Assembly (NCBI GenBank): GCA_026399315.1
Contig: JAPLRF010000038.1
Coordinates: 1 to 33,237 of the forward strand
Direction: 5' to 3'
DNA: 33,237 nucleotides
From: Gammaproteobacteria bacterium
GTDB lineage: Bacteria; Pseudomonadota; Gammaproteobacteria; Coxiellales; Coxiellaceae
The first letter of the stretch is position 1. Every line of letters starts with the position of its first letter. The position numbers and the translations under genes are program-made. Below, one piece after another: positions 1-7,286 of this stretch. Below the pieces are notes generated by a model. It was not told where the DNA came from. It made no database searches and saw nothing but the letters and a program-made list of their open reading frames with translations.

Positions 1-1200
1 ATTGATTCATGGTTCGACAGTTATTTGGGTGTCGTCTCGCTCGTGCGCGTTAAACAGGGCGTATTGAAAGTCGGCGATAAAATTCGCGTGATGTCGACAG
101 GCCGTGATCATTTGGTCGATGGTGTGGGTATATTTACACCGAAGCGCCATCCATTACCGCAGTTATCAGCAGGCGAAGTAGGGTATATCGTTGCGGGCAT
201 CAAAGACATTTTTGGTGCGCCTGTTGGTGATACCTTAACATTAACCAAAAAGCCAGCAGAACAGCCTTTACCTGGATTTAAAAAAGTAAAACCACAAGTG
301 TATGCAGGGTTGTTTCCCATCAGCGCCGATGATTACGAAGCCTTCCGTGAAGCGCTTTCAAAATTGCGTTTAAATGACGCTTCTTTATTTTATGAACCTG
401 AAAATTCAACAGCTTTAGGTTCAGGCTTTCGTTGCGGGTTTTTAGGATTATTGCACATGGAAATTGTGCAAGAGCGTTTAGAGCGTGAATACGATATGGA
501 TTTAATTACAACAGCGCCGACTGTTGTTTATGAATTGTTGATGAAAAACAATGAAACTATTTATATTGATAATCCCAGTCAATTACCCGATGCATCGATG
601 ATTGCAGAATTACGTGAACCGATTGCTGAAGTGGCCATTCTTACGCCGAACGAATATGTGGGCAGTGTCATAACATTGTGTGTTGAAAGACGCGGCGTGC
701 AAAAAAAATTATTATATGTTGGTAATCAAGTATCGCTGCAATATGCTATTCCCTTATCTGAAGTTGTCTCTGATTTCTTTGATCGCTTAAAATCAATTAG
801 CCGTGGATTTGCGTCATTAGACTATAATTTTGATCATTTCGAAATTGCTGATTTGGTGAAATTAGATATTCTAATTAACGGTGACAAAGTGGATGCATTG
901 GCGTCGATTATTCACCGTGATCATGCGCAATCTGCAGGGCGCGAAGTAGCCGAACGATTGCAAAAAATTATCCCACGACAAATGTATGATGTTGCACTGC
1001 AAGCGGCAATTGGTGCGAAAATTATTGCGCGCACATCGATTAAAGCTTTGCGAAAAAATGTGACGGCGAAATGTTACGGCGGCGATATATCGCGAAAGAA
1101 AAAATTATTGGAAAAGCAAAAAGCGGGCAAGAAACGCATGAAGCAAATTGGTAAGGTCGCGATACCGCAAGATGCTTTCTTAGCAGTCTTGAAGAAGTGA
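1..1200 (+). CDS. lepA: Elongation factor 4 (LepA), 5'-truncated by window edge
   Basis: LepA/EF4 is a ribosome-associated GTPase that promotes back-translocation and ribosome assembly. About 399 codons are open from base 1, against about 600 in full-length LepA, so the G domain (residues about 1-200) lies upstream of the window. What remains starts in domain II ([15 protein letters not shown]) and runs through the elongation-factor domain III/V-like parts to the LepA-specific C-terminal domain. Signature strings match E. coli LepA closely: [38 protein letters not shown], the lysine-rich [17 protein letters not shown] and the terminal KRMKQIGKV. The first in-window GTG (25) is internal, not a start. 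The gene is usually followed by lepB, but here a repeat array and rnc follow. Identification is certain; the truncation is only due to the window edge. Confidence 0.97.
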   Translation: MDSWFDSYLGVVSLVRVKQGVLKVGDKIRVMSTGRDHLVDGVGIFTPKRHPLPQLSAGEVGYIVAGIKDIFGAPVGDTLTLTKKPAEQPLPGFKKVKPQVYAGLFPISADDYEAFREALSKLRLNDASLFYEPENSTALGSGFRCGFLGLLHMEIVQERLEREYDMDLITTAPTVVYELLMKNNETIYIDNPSQLPDASMIAELREPIAEVAILTPNEYVGSVITLCVERRGVQKKLLYVGNQVSLQYAIPLSEVVSDFFDRLKSISRGFASLDYNFDHFEIADLVKLDILINGDKVDALASIIHRDHAQSAGREVAERLQKIIPRQMYDVALQAAIGAKIIARTSIKALRKNVTAKCYGGDISRKKKLLEKQKAGKKRMKQIGKVAIPQDAFLAVLKK

Positions 1201-1213
1201 TAAATGCCTCTGT

Positions 1214-1424
1214 GAAGTGCAACTCAGAAGCACGCACGTAGCGACCGTAGTAACTGCGTCAATACGAAGTGCAATTCAGAAGCACGCACGTAGCGACCGT
1301 AGTAAGTGCGTCAATACGAAGTGCAACTCAGAAGCACGCACGTAGCGATAGCGTAGTAAGTGCGTCAATATGAAACGTGTCTCAGAAGCACGCACGTAGC
1401 GATAGCGTAGTAAGTGCGTCAACA
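1214..1424. repeat. Four tandem 52-54 bp hairpin-containing repeats between lepA and rnc
   Basis: Four head-to-tail copies start at 1214, 1266, 1318 and 1372. Each contains CAGAAGCACGCACGTAGCGA, then CCGTAG or TAGCGTAG, then TAAGTGCGTCAA. Copies 1 and 2 are the 52 bp CC form; copies 3 and 4 are the about 54 bp TAG form. ACGCAC and GTGCGT in each copy are complementary and can form a 6 bp stem; copy 1 has CTGCGT and loses one pair. The array starts about 14 bp after the lepA stop and ends about 16 bp before the rnc ATG. It may therefore lie in a shared transcript and could affect mRNA stability or act as an attenuator. No ORF is supported here. Confidence 0.93.
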
Positions 1425-1440
1425 AGGTGAAAAATTACCT

Positions 1441-2106
1441 ATGAAAACCCTACAACAACACCTCCATTATTCTTTCAAAAACGAAGACCTCCTCACGTCT
1501 GCTTTAACGCATTGCAGTAAACAAAAAGTAAAAAATAATGAACGCCTGGAATTTCTGGGTGATTCGGCCTTGAGTTTGATTATTTCAACAGAATTGTTTA
1601 GCCGCTATCCAAAATTACGCGAAGGTGAATTAAGTCGCCTGCGTGCCGCATTGGTAAAAGGTGAAACCATTGCAAAAATCGCACTTCAATTGGGTATTAA
1701 CGACTGCTTGAAATTGGGTGCGGGAGAATTAAAAAGTGGTGGGCATCAACGTGAATCTATTTTATCAGGCGCATTTGAAGCAGTAATTGGCGGTATTTAT
1801 TTGGATTCTGATTTTAAAACAGTGCAACGTTGCGTGTTGCAATGGTATGGCGATTTAATTGAAAAAATTGATAAGCAAACGGATGTGAAAGATGCAAAAA
1901 CAACATTGCAAGAATGGATGCAGGCGCAGCAATTGCCGTTGCCTATTTATATTTGTAAGACAACAGGTGATGCGCATCAACAAACATTTACAATCACTTG
2001 TCAGGTTGATGGATTGCCACATAAAACACGTGGGGTAAGTACGAGTCGTCGAAAAGCGGAGCAAATTGCTGCTAAATTATTTCTGAATATTATTACGGAG
2101 TCTTAA
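1441..2106 (+). CDS. rnc: Ribonuclease III
   Basis: Endonuclease cleaving double-stranded RNA, used in rRNA and mRNA processing. From the ATG at 1441 the product has 221 residues, close to the 226 of E. coli. The RNase III signature ERLEFLGDS is at residues 34-42 (acidic residues E34, E37, D41), followed by GELKSGGHQRESIL (95-108) and FEAVIGGIYLDSD around E113. A double-stranded RNA-binding domain fills about 147-218, ending in the usual STSRRKAEQIAA. The aspartate expected before FEA (LADAFEA or LADTVEA in relatives) is replaced here by LSGAFEA, giving glycine at 110. I chose ATG 1441 over the GTG at 1414, which lies inside the last repeat copy and adds nine residues relatives lack. A weak AAGGTG precedes the ATG. 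The stop overlaps the era start by one base. Confidence 0.95.
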   Translation: MKTLQQHLHYSFKNEDLLTSALTHCSKQKVKNNERLEFLGDSALSLIISTELFSRYPKLREGELSRLRAALVKGETIAKIALQLGINDCLKLGAGELKSGGHQRESILSGAFEAVIGGIYLDSDFKTVQRCVLQWYGDLIEKIDKQTDVKDAKTTLQEWMQAQQLPLPIYICKTTGDAHQQTFTITCQVDGLPHKTRGVSTSRRKAEQIAAKLFLNIITES

Positions 2107-3044
2107 TGCCAGTTGATCAAGATGTAAATGAAGTGAGTGGAAGTGAGAATGACAACGATCACGTTAAGTCTTCCGGCTATGTTGCGATTATTGGTAAACC
2201 CAATGTTGGAAAGTCTACCTTGATGAATTATTTTTTAGGTAAAAAAATATCAATCACGTCACGTAAACCCCAAACCACGCGACACCGTATTTTAGGTATA
2301 AAAACAACAGAAGACGCACAAATTGTATTTGTCGACACGCCGGGTTTGCATTTAAAACAAAAACACGAAATGAATCGTGTGATGAACAGTGCGGCGCGAA
2401 ATGTCTTGGGCGAAGTGGATATTGTTTTATTTTTAATTGAAGCAATGCGCTGGGATTCGGAAGATGCTTCAGTATTGCGTCAATTAAAAGCATTGTCTAT
2501 CCCTGTTATTCTGGTGATTAATAAAATTGATGATATTAAGCATAAAGAAGAATTACTGCCATTTATGGAAAATTTGGCGAAACAGATGGATTTCAAAACC
2601 CTTGTGCCTATTTCTGCAAAGACAGGTTTACAAGTCGATGATCTTGAAAATACAATTATTAAATTATTGCCGCACGAAGGAAATTTATTCCCGCCTGAAC
2701 AGTTTACGGATCGCAGCGATCGTTTTATTGCGTCGGAATTTGTCCGTGAAAAGTTAATGCGTTTACTCGGCGATGAAATTCCCTATGAATTAGCGGTAAC
2801 CGTTGAGGCGATGGAAGAAGAAGATGACATCATGAAAATCTCTGTGATTATTTGGGTTGGCAGAGAAACACAAAAATCCATCGTGATCGGTAAAAATGGC
2901 GCTGTTTTAAAAGAAGCAGGTACGCAAGCGCGCAAAGATTTAGAGATCTATTTTGGCAAAAAAGTATTATTGAAGTCATGGGTGAAGGTGAAGTCGAATT
3001 GGTCGGATGATGCCAGAGCACTCACGGATTTCGGTATCGACTGA
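2106..3044 (+). CDS. era: GTPase Era
   Basis: Essential GTPase that binds 16S rRNA and assists 30S subunit maturation. The 312-residue product shows the G1 P-loop GKPNVGKS (30-37), switch residues before DTPG (77-80), G4 NKID (139-142) and a SAK-type G5 (170-172). The C-terminal KH RNA-binding domain contains VIGKNG (260-265), and the protein ends in the usual KVLLKSWVKVKSNWSDD. The acidic, serine-rich N-terminal stretch of about 22 residues before the G domain is longer than in E. coli Era (301 residues). The ATG overlaps the rnc stop (TAATG), implying translational coupling in an rnc-era-recO operon. recO follows after one base. Confidence 0.97.
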   Translation: MPVDQDVNEVSGSENDNDHVKSSGYVAIIGKPNVGKSTLMNYFLGKKISITSRKPQTTRHRILGIKTTEDAQIVFVDTPGLHLKQKHEMNRVMNSAARNVLGEVDIVLFLIEAMRWDSEDASVLRQLKALSIPVILVINKIDDIKHKEELLPFMENLAKQMDFKTLVPISAKTGLQVDDLENTIIKLLPHEGNLFPPEQFTDRSDRFIASEFVREKLMRLLGDEIPYELAVTVEAMEEEDDIMKISVIIWVGRETQKSIVIGKNGAVLKEAGTQARKDLEIYFGKKVLLKSWVKVKSNWSDDARALTDFGID

Positions 3045-3045
3045 C

Positions 3046-3744
3046 ATGCACCGCATTGATCTTAGCCCCGTTTATGTTCTACATACGCGCCCGTATAGCA
3101 ATACGAGTTTAATAGTTGATTTTTTCAGTCAGCACTTTGGTCGCATCTCTGCTGTTGCGCGAAGTGCGCGTGGCCCGAAATCGCGTTATAAAGGGCAATT
3201 ACAATTATTTACGCCGATGCTGGCTTCTTGGTCTGGTCATCACGAATTAAAAATGCTGGGTAATATAGAACTCAATGGCTTACCAATACAACTTAATCAA
3301 AAATCTTTATTTTCTGGTTTTTATGTAAATGAATTATTGACGCGACTACTCCACAGAGATGATCCGCATCCTCATTTGTTTGATCAGTATCACGCAACTT
3401 TGTGTTCATTAGAAAAAAGCAGCGATATTGCGCCGATTTTACGAGTTTTTGAAAAAAAGTTACTGGAAGAGTTGGGTTATGGACTGTCTTTTGTGTTTGA
3501 GGCAAAAACGCAGACCCGATTGTCGCCAGATTGTTATTACCGTTACGAACACCATCAAGGTTTTTTTCAGTGTGATTCACGGGAAAACATGGCTTTTTTT
3601 GGGAGTGATCTAATATCTATTGCAGAAGAAAAATGGGATACGGACACTGTTTTGTTGACCGCAAAGCGTTTAATGAGATTGGCGCTAACGCATTTGTTGG
3701 GTAATAAACCGCTGAATAGCCGTGAATTTTTTAATCACAGTTAA
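3046..3744 (+). CDS. recO: DNA repair protein RecO
   Basis: RecO mediates RecA loading in the RecFOR gap-repair pathway and anneals SSB-coated DNA. The product has 232 residues from ATG 3046. The N-terminal OB fold is recognisable from the conserved pattern VLHTRPYSNTSLIVDFFS, then a GR-x-ARG-type basic strand (AVARSARGPKSRYKG) and LQLFTPM. The helical C-terminal part holds FEKKLLEELGYGLSF. An in-frame ATG at 3007 lies inside era and would add 13 residues absent from the family, so the start one base after the era stop is preferred. The zinc-finger cysteines of some RecO proteins are not apparent: there is a single C around DCYYRYEHHQGFFQC plus one near the middle. The family assignment rests on gene order plus the N-terminal motif. 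Confidence 0.92.
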   Translation: MHRIDLSPVYVLHTRPYSNTSLIVDFFSQHFGRISAVARSARGPKSRYKGQLQLFTPMLASWSGHHELKMLGNIELNGLPIQLNQKSLFSGFYVNELLTRLLHRDDPHPHLFDQYHATLCSLEKSSDIAPILRVFEKKLLEELGYGLSFVFEAKTQTRLSPDCYYRYEHHQGFFQCDSRENMAFFGSDLISIAEEKWDTDTVLLTAKRLMRLALTHLLGNKPLNSREFFNHS

Positions 3745-3766
3745 GTATTCCTTAATTTTCGTAGTG

Positions 3767-3795
3767 TATAATGCTGTCTATTGAAAATAGCATTA
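3767..3795 (+). promoter_or_regulatory. TATAAT -10 box followed by an imperfect hairpin, upstream of the phosphatase gene
   Basis: A perfect TATAAT lies at 3767-3772, preceded by TG at 3765-3766. No good -35 is visible (AT-rich, TTAAGT at 3741 is too far away). Just downstream, TAATG (3769-3773) and CTATT pair with AATAG and CATTA (3791-3795) around a GAA loop, with CTGT bulged out. The arms overlap the -10 box and likely the transcription start, so they could be an operator or a 5'-leader hairpin. There is no following T-run, so it is not a classic recO terminator. Confidence 0.45.
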
Positions 3796-3810
3796 CTAGG
3801 TCACCGATAT

Positions 3811-5613
3811 ATGCCACACAATGACAATAATACCCCCCCTTATTTTTGCGACCCTATGACCGGCTCTCCGCCGCCCAATTTGCAAAAACCTCCTTTAACC
3901 CCAACGTCTTTATCTCAAGGTTATTCTTCAGGCTGGAGTCGAGAATCTTCTCGAAATCACACGCCGCAACCCGAAAAATTACTCAGCAGTTTGGAAGAGC
4001 GTAGCGGTGTTATTAATGTGAGTGTTGATTTGACTATGCCGCCTGCAATACTCCCTGAGTTTCAATCTATGCGTGATGCTTATGAGGCATTAACGCCAGA
4101 AGAAAAAAAAATCTATCCTGTAGAAACGATTGCATTTGGTGATGCCCACGCTAATACATTGCGAATGGTCTATTTGCGTGTATTGACAGGTGTTTTAGAC
4201 GTAACGCCTGATCAATATCTTGCTTTGAAAAGACTGTATGATGCACATGCGGCGTTGTTAATTGCGCTAGATAAATTTACAGTGCCAGCGGCTGCAACGC
4301 GATGGACGAATGAATATAAAACAGCATGGAGCGCAGTGAAAAACAATATCGCTGCATTTAACGCAATTATTCATAATTTTTCGGTTCATCATCATTTACT
4401 GACTATCGAAATTGGCGATGTCTTGGCTGATCGACGTGAACAAGATGCGTTTACGCTTAGCTTATTTGATCATTTAAATAATCAAAAGGAAAATGAAGAA
4501 GATGAGTTTGCAAAATACGTGATTATTTATTCTAATCACGATGAACAATTTATGCTGCAATATCAAAAAGGTTTTTTAGATATTTTAAAAGACAAAGGAA
4601 AGTTAGGGGGCGGCATGCGCGATGGCGCTGATCGTTCGCTCGTCAACTTAGGAATTGCATTAAAACATAAAGTGATTCCTGAAGATGTTATTTCAAAGCA
4701 AGTTGAAGAGGCTTATAAACCTTATTTAAAAATGGGGTATGCTGTGCCCATGAATGGAAAATCGGTTGATCGTTTTTTTCATGCGCCTGTTGATTCGCTT
4801 CAAGTTAAAAGTTTGGCTGATTTTTTTAAGGTGGCTTATGAAAACGCATCAGTTGAAGATGTGATAAATACAATTAATTTAATTAACGTGAAATTTAAAC
4901 AAAAACTAGATTGCGTTAATGACGAAAAAATAAATGATTTGGTTTTACCGAAGTTAATGTTAGATGCCATTCATCGTTTTCAAAAAGAAAATCCGGGTAA
5001 AGCGTTTGAGCCCATTTTTTTAAATTCAAATTATGCTGCTCATGGTTTTTTGTGGGGAAGACCCGGTGTCTTGGAAAGCACGGTAGAGTTATTAAAAGAG
5101 ATTGATTTTACTTCTGGTGAGCGTGCTTTTTGGCGCATTGAAAATGAAGAATATCGCATGAAGCTGCTTCTGCCCGATAAGAGTGAGTGTTTGGGTAGTT
5201 ACAATCATGGTCATGTAGGTGAAGGAAGGGAAGTTAATATTGGCGCAAAAGCAGCGAAAAGATATAACAATTTAGAAAGTAATCTTGGAAAATATGCTGA
5301 TATTGATCAAGGTGTTGCACCCATTTATTATTGCGGCACGCATCAAGCTGCATTGGCATTATTGGCTAAGCGTGTAACACCAAAACAAACACCGAAACAG
5401 AGGTATTCTCCTTCTCCGGAAGTCGTATTACCCCCTGTGTTTTGTTTACCTCCTTCAGCTGCAAATCAGCGGCTTGATGAGCGCGAAACCAACCCCCCTA
5501 CACCCAAAGGTTGTCCTGGCGCCGGTTTTTTCGCTTCTCGACGCTCAGTTAAGTCGGTGCAATTAACCCCTGAGTCAAAAACGAAGGAAAAACGATCATT
5601 TTGTTTCACCTGA
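3811..5613 (+). CDS. PPP-type metallophosphatase, candidate Wip-like secreted effector
   Basis: Likely a metal-dependent phosphoprotein phosphatase. From ATG 3811 (600 residues) the PPP-superfamily metal motifs occur in canonical order: GDAHAN (110-115), GDVLADR (202-208), SNHDEQF (241-247), FHAPVD (323-328), LWGRPG (414-419, like the PPP LLWSDP motif) and NHGHVGEG (465-472). Together they supply the Asp, His, Asp, Asn, His, His ligand set. The first 65 residues and last about 75 are Pro/Ser/Thr-rich and look disordered, unlike normal housekeeping enzymes. There is no signal peptide or membrane segment. From memory the motif spelling resembles Legionella Dot/Icm effectors WipA/WipB, but no search was run. 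A TTG start at 3781 lies inside the leader hairpin and is less likely than ATG 3811, which has an AGG upstream. It interrupts the common recO-pdxJ adjacency and has its own promoter. Confidence 0.72.
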   Translation: MPHNDNNTPPYFCDPMTGSPPPNLQKPPLTPTSLSQGYSSGWSRESSRNHTPQPEKLLSSLEERSGVINVSVDLTMPPAILPEFQSMRDAYEALTPEEKKIYPVETIAFGDAHANTLRMVYLRVLTGVLDVTPDQYLALKRLYDAHAALLIALDKFTVPAAATRWTNEYKTAWSAVKNNIAAFNAIIHNFSVHHHLLTIEIGDVLADRREQDAFTLSLFDHLNNQKENEEDEFAKYVIIYSNHDEQFMLQYQKGFLDILKDKGKLGGGMRDGADRSLVNLGIALKHKVIPEDVISKQVEEAYKPYLKMGYAVPMNGKSVDRFFHAPVDSLQVKSLADFFKVAYENASVEDVINTINLINVKFKQKLDCVNDEKINDLVLPKLMLDAIHRFQKENPGKAFEPIFLNSNYAAHGFLWGRPGVLESTVELLKEIDFTSGERAFWRIENEEYRMKLLLPDKSECLGSYNHGHVGEGREVNIGAKAAKRYNNLESNLGKYADIDQGVAPIYYCGTHQAALALLAKRVTPKQTPKQRYSPSPEVVLPPVFCLPPSAANQRLDERETNPPTPKGCPGAGFFASRRSVKSVQLTPESKTKEKRSFCFT

Positions 5614-5623
5614 TTATTTAACC

Positions 5624-5652
5624 TTGCACTTTCATTAACCACTCTTTACAAT
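5624..5652 (+). promoter_or_regulatory. Sigma-70-like promoter for pdxJ
   Basis: TTGCAC (5624-5629) and TACAAT (5647-5652) are separated by exactly 17 bp. They sit about 30 bp before the pdxJ ATG, between the phosphatase stop and a strong AGGAGG ribosome site (5669 onward). This suggests pdxJ no longer depends on the rnc operon promoter. Confidence 0.6.
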
Positions 5653-5681
5653 GCAATCGATTGATAACAGGAGGAGAGATC

Positions 5682-6434
5682 ATGTCTATTCGTTTAGGCG
5701 TTAATATCGATCACGTAGCGACACTAAGGCAGGCACGCGGCGTTGAATATCCTGATCCTGTTCAAGCGGCTTTTAAAGCAATCAAAGGCGGTGCGGATGG
5801 CATCACTTTGCATTTGCGTGAAGACCGCAGACATATTCAAGACTCTGATGTGTATACCTTCAAAGAAACCTTGAATGTGCCTATGAATTTAGAAATAGCC
5901 ATAACAGAAGAAATGATTGCGATTGCAGAGTCAGTCCAACCTGCTTACGTCTGTTTTGTGCCTGAAAAACGGCATGAATTAACAACGGAAGGTGGACTAA
6001 ATGTTGTTGATCATATTAAAGAGATAACAGAAGTCTGTGCGCGATTGGCAGAAGCACATGTGATTGTCTCTTTGTTTATCGATCCTGACAAAGCCCAAAT
6101 TGAAGCAGCAAAACGTTGCGGCGCTCAGACCATTGAAATTCATACGGGTGCGTATTCTAATGCGCATAAAACACCAGAAAGCCGCGTTGAATTAAAGCGT
6201 ATTGTCGAAGCGGCGGAATATGCACATCAACTAAATTTAACCGTTAACGCAGGGCATGGTTTGCATATTGAAAATGTGCAGGCCATTGCTGCTATTCCGA
6301 TGATGAATGAATTAAATATCGGACATAGCATTGTGGCTCGAGCACTTTTTATCGGCATGCAACGTGCGGTTGAAGAAATGAAAACCTTGATAATGGCAGC
6401 GAGAACTGTTGTCACTGCTAATGTGGAATATTAA
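5682..6434 (+). CDS. pdxJ: Pyridoxine 5'-phosphate synthase
   Basis: PdxJ condenses 1-deoxy-D-xylulose 5-phosphate with 3-amino-2-oxopropyl phosphate to make pyridoxine 5'-phosphate, the last ring-forming step of DXP-dependent vitamin B6 synthesis in the cytoplasm. The 250-residue TIM barrel shows the family signatures [15 protein letters not shown] (6-20), [16 protein letters not shown] (37-52), PMNLEIA, the [17 protein letters not shown] loop, [11 protein letters not shown] and VNAGHGLH. Length matches E. coli (243). The ATG at 5682 follows AGGAGGAGAG and is preferred over the upstream in-frame ATT/ATG alternatives beginning at 5661. acpS, the usual next gene, is absent; lpxH lies opposite and overlaps the last 17 bp. 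Confidence 0.97.
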   Translation: MSIRLGVNIDHVATLRQARGVEYPDPVQAAFKAIKGGADGITLHLREDRRHIQDSDVYTFKETLNVPMNLEIAITEEMIAIAESVQPAYVCFVPEKRHELTTEGGLNVVDHIKEITEVCARLAEAHVIVSLFIDPDKAQIEAAKRCGAQTIEIHTGAYSNAHKTPESRVELKRIVEAAEYAHQLNLTVNAGHGLHIENVQAIAAIPMMNELNIGHSIVARALFIGMQRAVEEMKTLIMAARTVVTANVEY

Positions 6435-7119
6435 TAAGCGTCATTTCTCCCTGGTCATCAATTTGCAAATAATTTCCGTGATCATGCCACGCATCTAACA
6501 CAATTCTGCTGTCTCCTAAATTGGGTTTATGCGTGTGTCCGTGGATTAATTGAGATGCGTTATATTTTTTCAAGGCTTTATTTACCGTAGCTTCTGTTAC
6601 ATCCATTATTTCAGCAGATTTCTCTGCGCTATATTGTTTGCTTTCATTTCGCAATTTAAGGGCTATTTTCTGCCTAAATGAAAGCGGTAATGATAAAAAT
6701 ATTTTTTGAATAATTTTATTGTGCGTTATTTTTCGAAAACGTTGGTGGCTCTTGTCTCGTGTGCACAAGCTGTCGCCATGCATCAATAAAATACGGTGAT
6801 TGGCCAACTCAATGAGCGTAGGGTCTGAAATTAACGTTACCCCTGCGTACTGCGCAAAAGTTTTCCCGATTAAAAAATCACGATTGCCGTGCATTAAAAA
6901 AATAGGCACGCCGGTTTTTTTTAAACGCGCTAAGCCTTTTGCAATTGAGGTAATAAAAAAATTCTGATCATCATCTCCGCAATAAACAACAAAAAAATCT
7001 CCTAGAATATATAAAGCATCTGCTTTGGGGGCGATATGGTCTAAAAAATAGAAAAAAGTATTGGTAATCTTCGGTTGATTGGCGTCTAGATGTAAATCAG
7101 AAATAAATAATGTGCTCAT
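6418..7119 (-). CDS. lpxH: UDP-2,3-diacylglucosamine diphosphatase
   Basis: LpxH hydrolyses UDP-2,3-diacylglucosamine to lipid X and UMP in lipid A synthesis, at the inner face of the inner membrane. From the ATG at 7119 the product (233 residues) carries all calcineurin-like metal motifs of the family: SDLHLDA with D8 and H10, [30 protein letters not shown] and IHGHTHKP. The LpxH-typical helix region with [11 protein letters not shown] is also present. An upstream ATG at 7125 would add only Met-Ile; the GAGAT ribosome site (7127-7131) is better spaced for 7119. It is transcribed against pdxJ with overlapping 3' ends, and away from gltX. It implies that the organism makes lipid A. Confidence 0.96.
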   Translation of the reverse strand: MSTLFISDLHLDANQPKITNTFFYFLDHIAPKADALYILGDFFVVYCGDDDQNFFITSIAKGLARLKKTGVPIFLMHGNRDFLIGKTFAQYAGVTLISDPTLIELANHRILLMHGDSLCTRDKSHQRFRKITHNKIIQKIFLSLPLSFRQKIALKLRNESKQYSAEKSAEIMDVTEATVNKALKKYNASQLIHGHTHKPNLGDSRIVLDAWHDHGNYLQIDDQGEMTLINIPH

Positions 7120-7188
7120 GATCATGATCTCATTGGCAGCGGTGACTAAAATTGCGATAATAGCTCCCTTTGTGATTTATGTACAGGA

Positions 7189-7266
7189 GGGATCGGAAAT
7201 CGGGGATCGGTTATCAGTATAAAATTATACAGATTAACTGATCCCTGATGGCTGATCTCTGATCCC
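7189..7266. repeat. 78 bp imperfect palindrome between divergent lpxH and gltX
   Basis: The outer ends are GGGATC (7189) and GATCCC (ending 7266). Nested within is a 43 bp near-perfect inverted repeat, 7203-7245, with GGGATC at one end, GATCCC at the other, and central arms GTATAA and TTATAC around an AA loop. CTGAT recurs four times on the right side, and its complement-like GATCGG and ATCAG words recur on the left. The element fills most of the 160 bp divergent spacer. It could be an extended hairpin, a decayed small mobile element, or regulator sites for both genes. Confidence 0.8.
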
Positions 7267-7286
7267 TTTTCGAGGAATTTCAGATC

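Noticed and set aside
1214..1424. Possible CRISPR array
   Set aside because: The units are contiguous and nearly identical over their whole 52-54 bp, with no unique spacers and no cas genes; it is a tandem repeat.
3007..3045. Upstream ATG start for recO inside era
   Set aside because: It adds 13 residues not typical of RecO; ATG 3046, one base after the era stop, fits the conserved N-terminus.
5614..5681. acpS or another rnc-operon gene fragment near pdxJ
   Set aside because: The spacer contains only the promoter and ribosome site; no coding remnant can be read.
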